DNA from: CAZIKB01 sp964539665 | Lineage (GTDB): Bacteria; Zhuqueibacterota; Zhuqueibacteria; Oceanimicrobiales; Oceanimicrobiaceae | Reading direction: 5' to 3' | Length of the DNA: 64,000 bases | NCBI GenBank assembly: GCA_964539665.1 | Contig: CAZIKB010000013.1 | Span: forward strand, 10,743-74,742 | Part shown: positions 63,954 to 64,000 of the stretch, in pieces | Layout of the letters: every line of letters begins with the position of its first letter | Position numbering within the stretch: position 1 is the first letter of the stretch | Notes under the pieces: generated by a model | The model's input: only the letters and a program-made list of their open reading frames with translations | Told to the model about the DNA's origin: nothing | Databases searched by the model: none | Made by a program: the position numbers and the translations under genes

Positions 63954-64000
63954 ATAATTCATAAATACTCAAAAAAATAAGAGGAGTTTTCCTTATAAAT
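63954..64000. other. Window end; likely ribosome site of an unseen gene
   Basis: After the S37 stop the sequence continues with ATTCATAAA, the rest of the dispersed repeat end, then AAGAGGAG at about 63979-63986, a plausible ribosome site for a gene starting beyond the window. Confidence 0.35.

Overview
The window looks like chromosomal DNA of an uncultured, AT-rich (about 40% GC by eye) Gram-negative bacterium of the FCB superphylum, close to Calditrichota, KSB1-like lineages or Ignavibacteria. The clues are a Por-secretion (T9SS) sorting domain, an STN/carboxypeptidase-regulatory TonB receptor, peptidase families S46, S37 and M61, large sortilin-like beta-propellers, many lipoproteins and giant multiheme cytochromes. 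This placement is inferred from gene content only. No rRNA, tRNA, CRISPR array or complete insertion sequence was seen.

Layout. 0-4.3 kb: two secreted sortilin-like propellers on the minus strand, one cut by the window edge and one interrupted by an in-frame TAG. 4.5-6.7 kb: a TPR sensor kinase followed by a decayed partial copy of itself. 7.1-14 kb: a five-gene electron-transfer operon (Fe-S flavoprotein, membrane cytochrome b, 20-heme and 16-heme cytochromes, outer-membrane barrel) that reads as an inner-membrane-to-outer-membrane electron conduit, followed by a convergent Fe-S protein. 16-21.2 kb: epimerase, PLP aminotransferase and two radical SAM enzymes. 21.3-23.4 kb: a GH13 lipoprotein and a small lipoprotein. 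23.7-30.3 kb: an arsenic and thiol-redox block (ArsR, interrupted metal permease, small thioredoxin, Acr3, lipo-thioredoxin, CcdA-like protein, ProC-like protein, rhodanese, MauE/DoxX-like protein). 30.5-31.2 kb: a DUF3179 lipoprotein whose conserved Cys codon is TGA, followed by a SECIS-like hairpin, making it a selenoprotein candidate. 31.7-33.9 kb: S46 peptidase.

33.9-44.4 kb: a corrinoid methyl-transfer set (MttB-family methyltransferase, corrinoid protein, homocysteine methyltransferase). An AT-rich island of two paralogous secreted proteins and a small T9SS-sorted protein separates it from homologues of PduS (corrinoid reductase) and PduT (Fe-S microcompartment trimer). I infer that PduS/PduT may keep the corrinoid protein reduced. 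44.5-48 kb: a toxin-antitoxin pair, an M61 peptidase and a parvulin foldase. 48.2-52 kb: a metal-uptake set (small CxxC protein, porin, binding protein, permease) without an ATPase. 52-55 kb: gene debris around a nucleotide-pyrophosphatase-like lipoprotein. 55.4-64 kb: envelope proteins, namely a GIN-domain lipoprotein, two serine-hydrolase lipoproteins plus a broken third, a small barrel, a TonB receptor and an S37 peptidase.

Three features recur. Palindromic intergenic repeats occur (CATCGGATGAC type at 0.75, 31.6 and 58.1 kb). Partial gene duplicates and fragments are common. Some long reading frames carry single in-frame stops. Two of these (TAG) look like mutations or errors because TAG ends many normal genes here; the third (TGA in the DUF3179 gene) sits exactly at a conserved Cys and deserves separate treatment.
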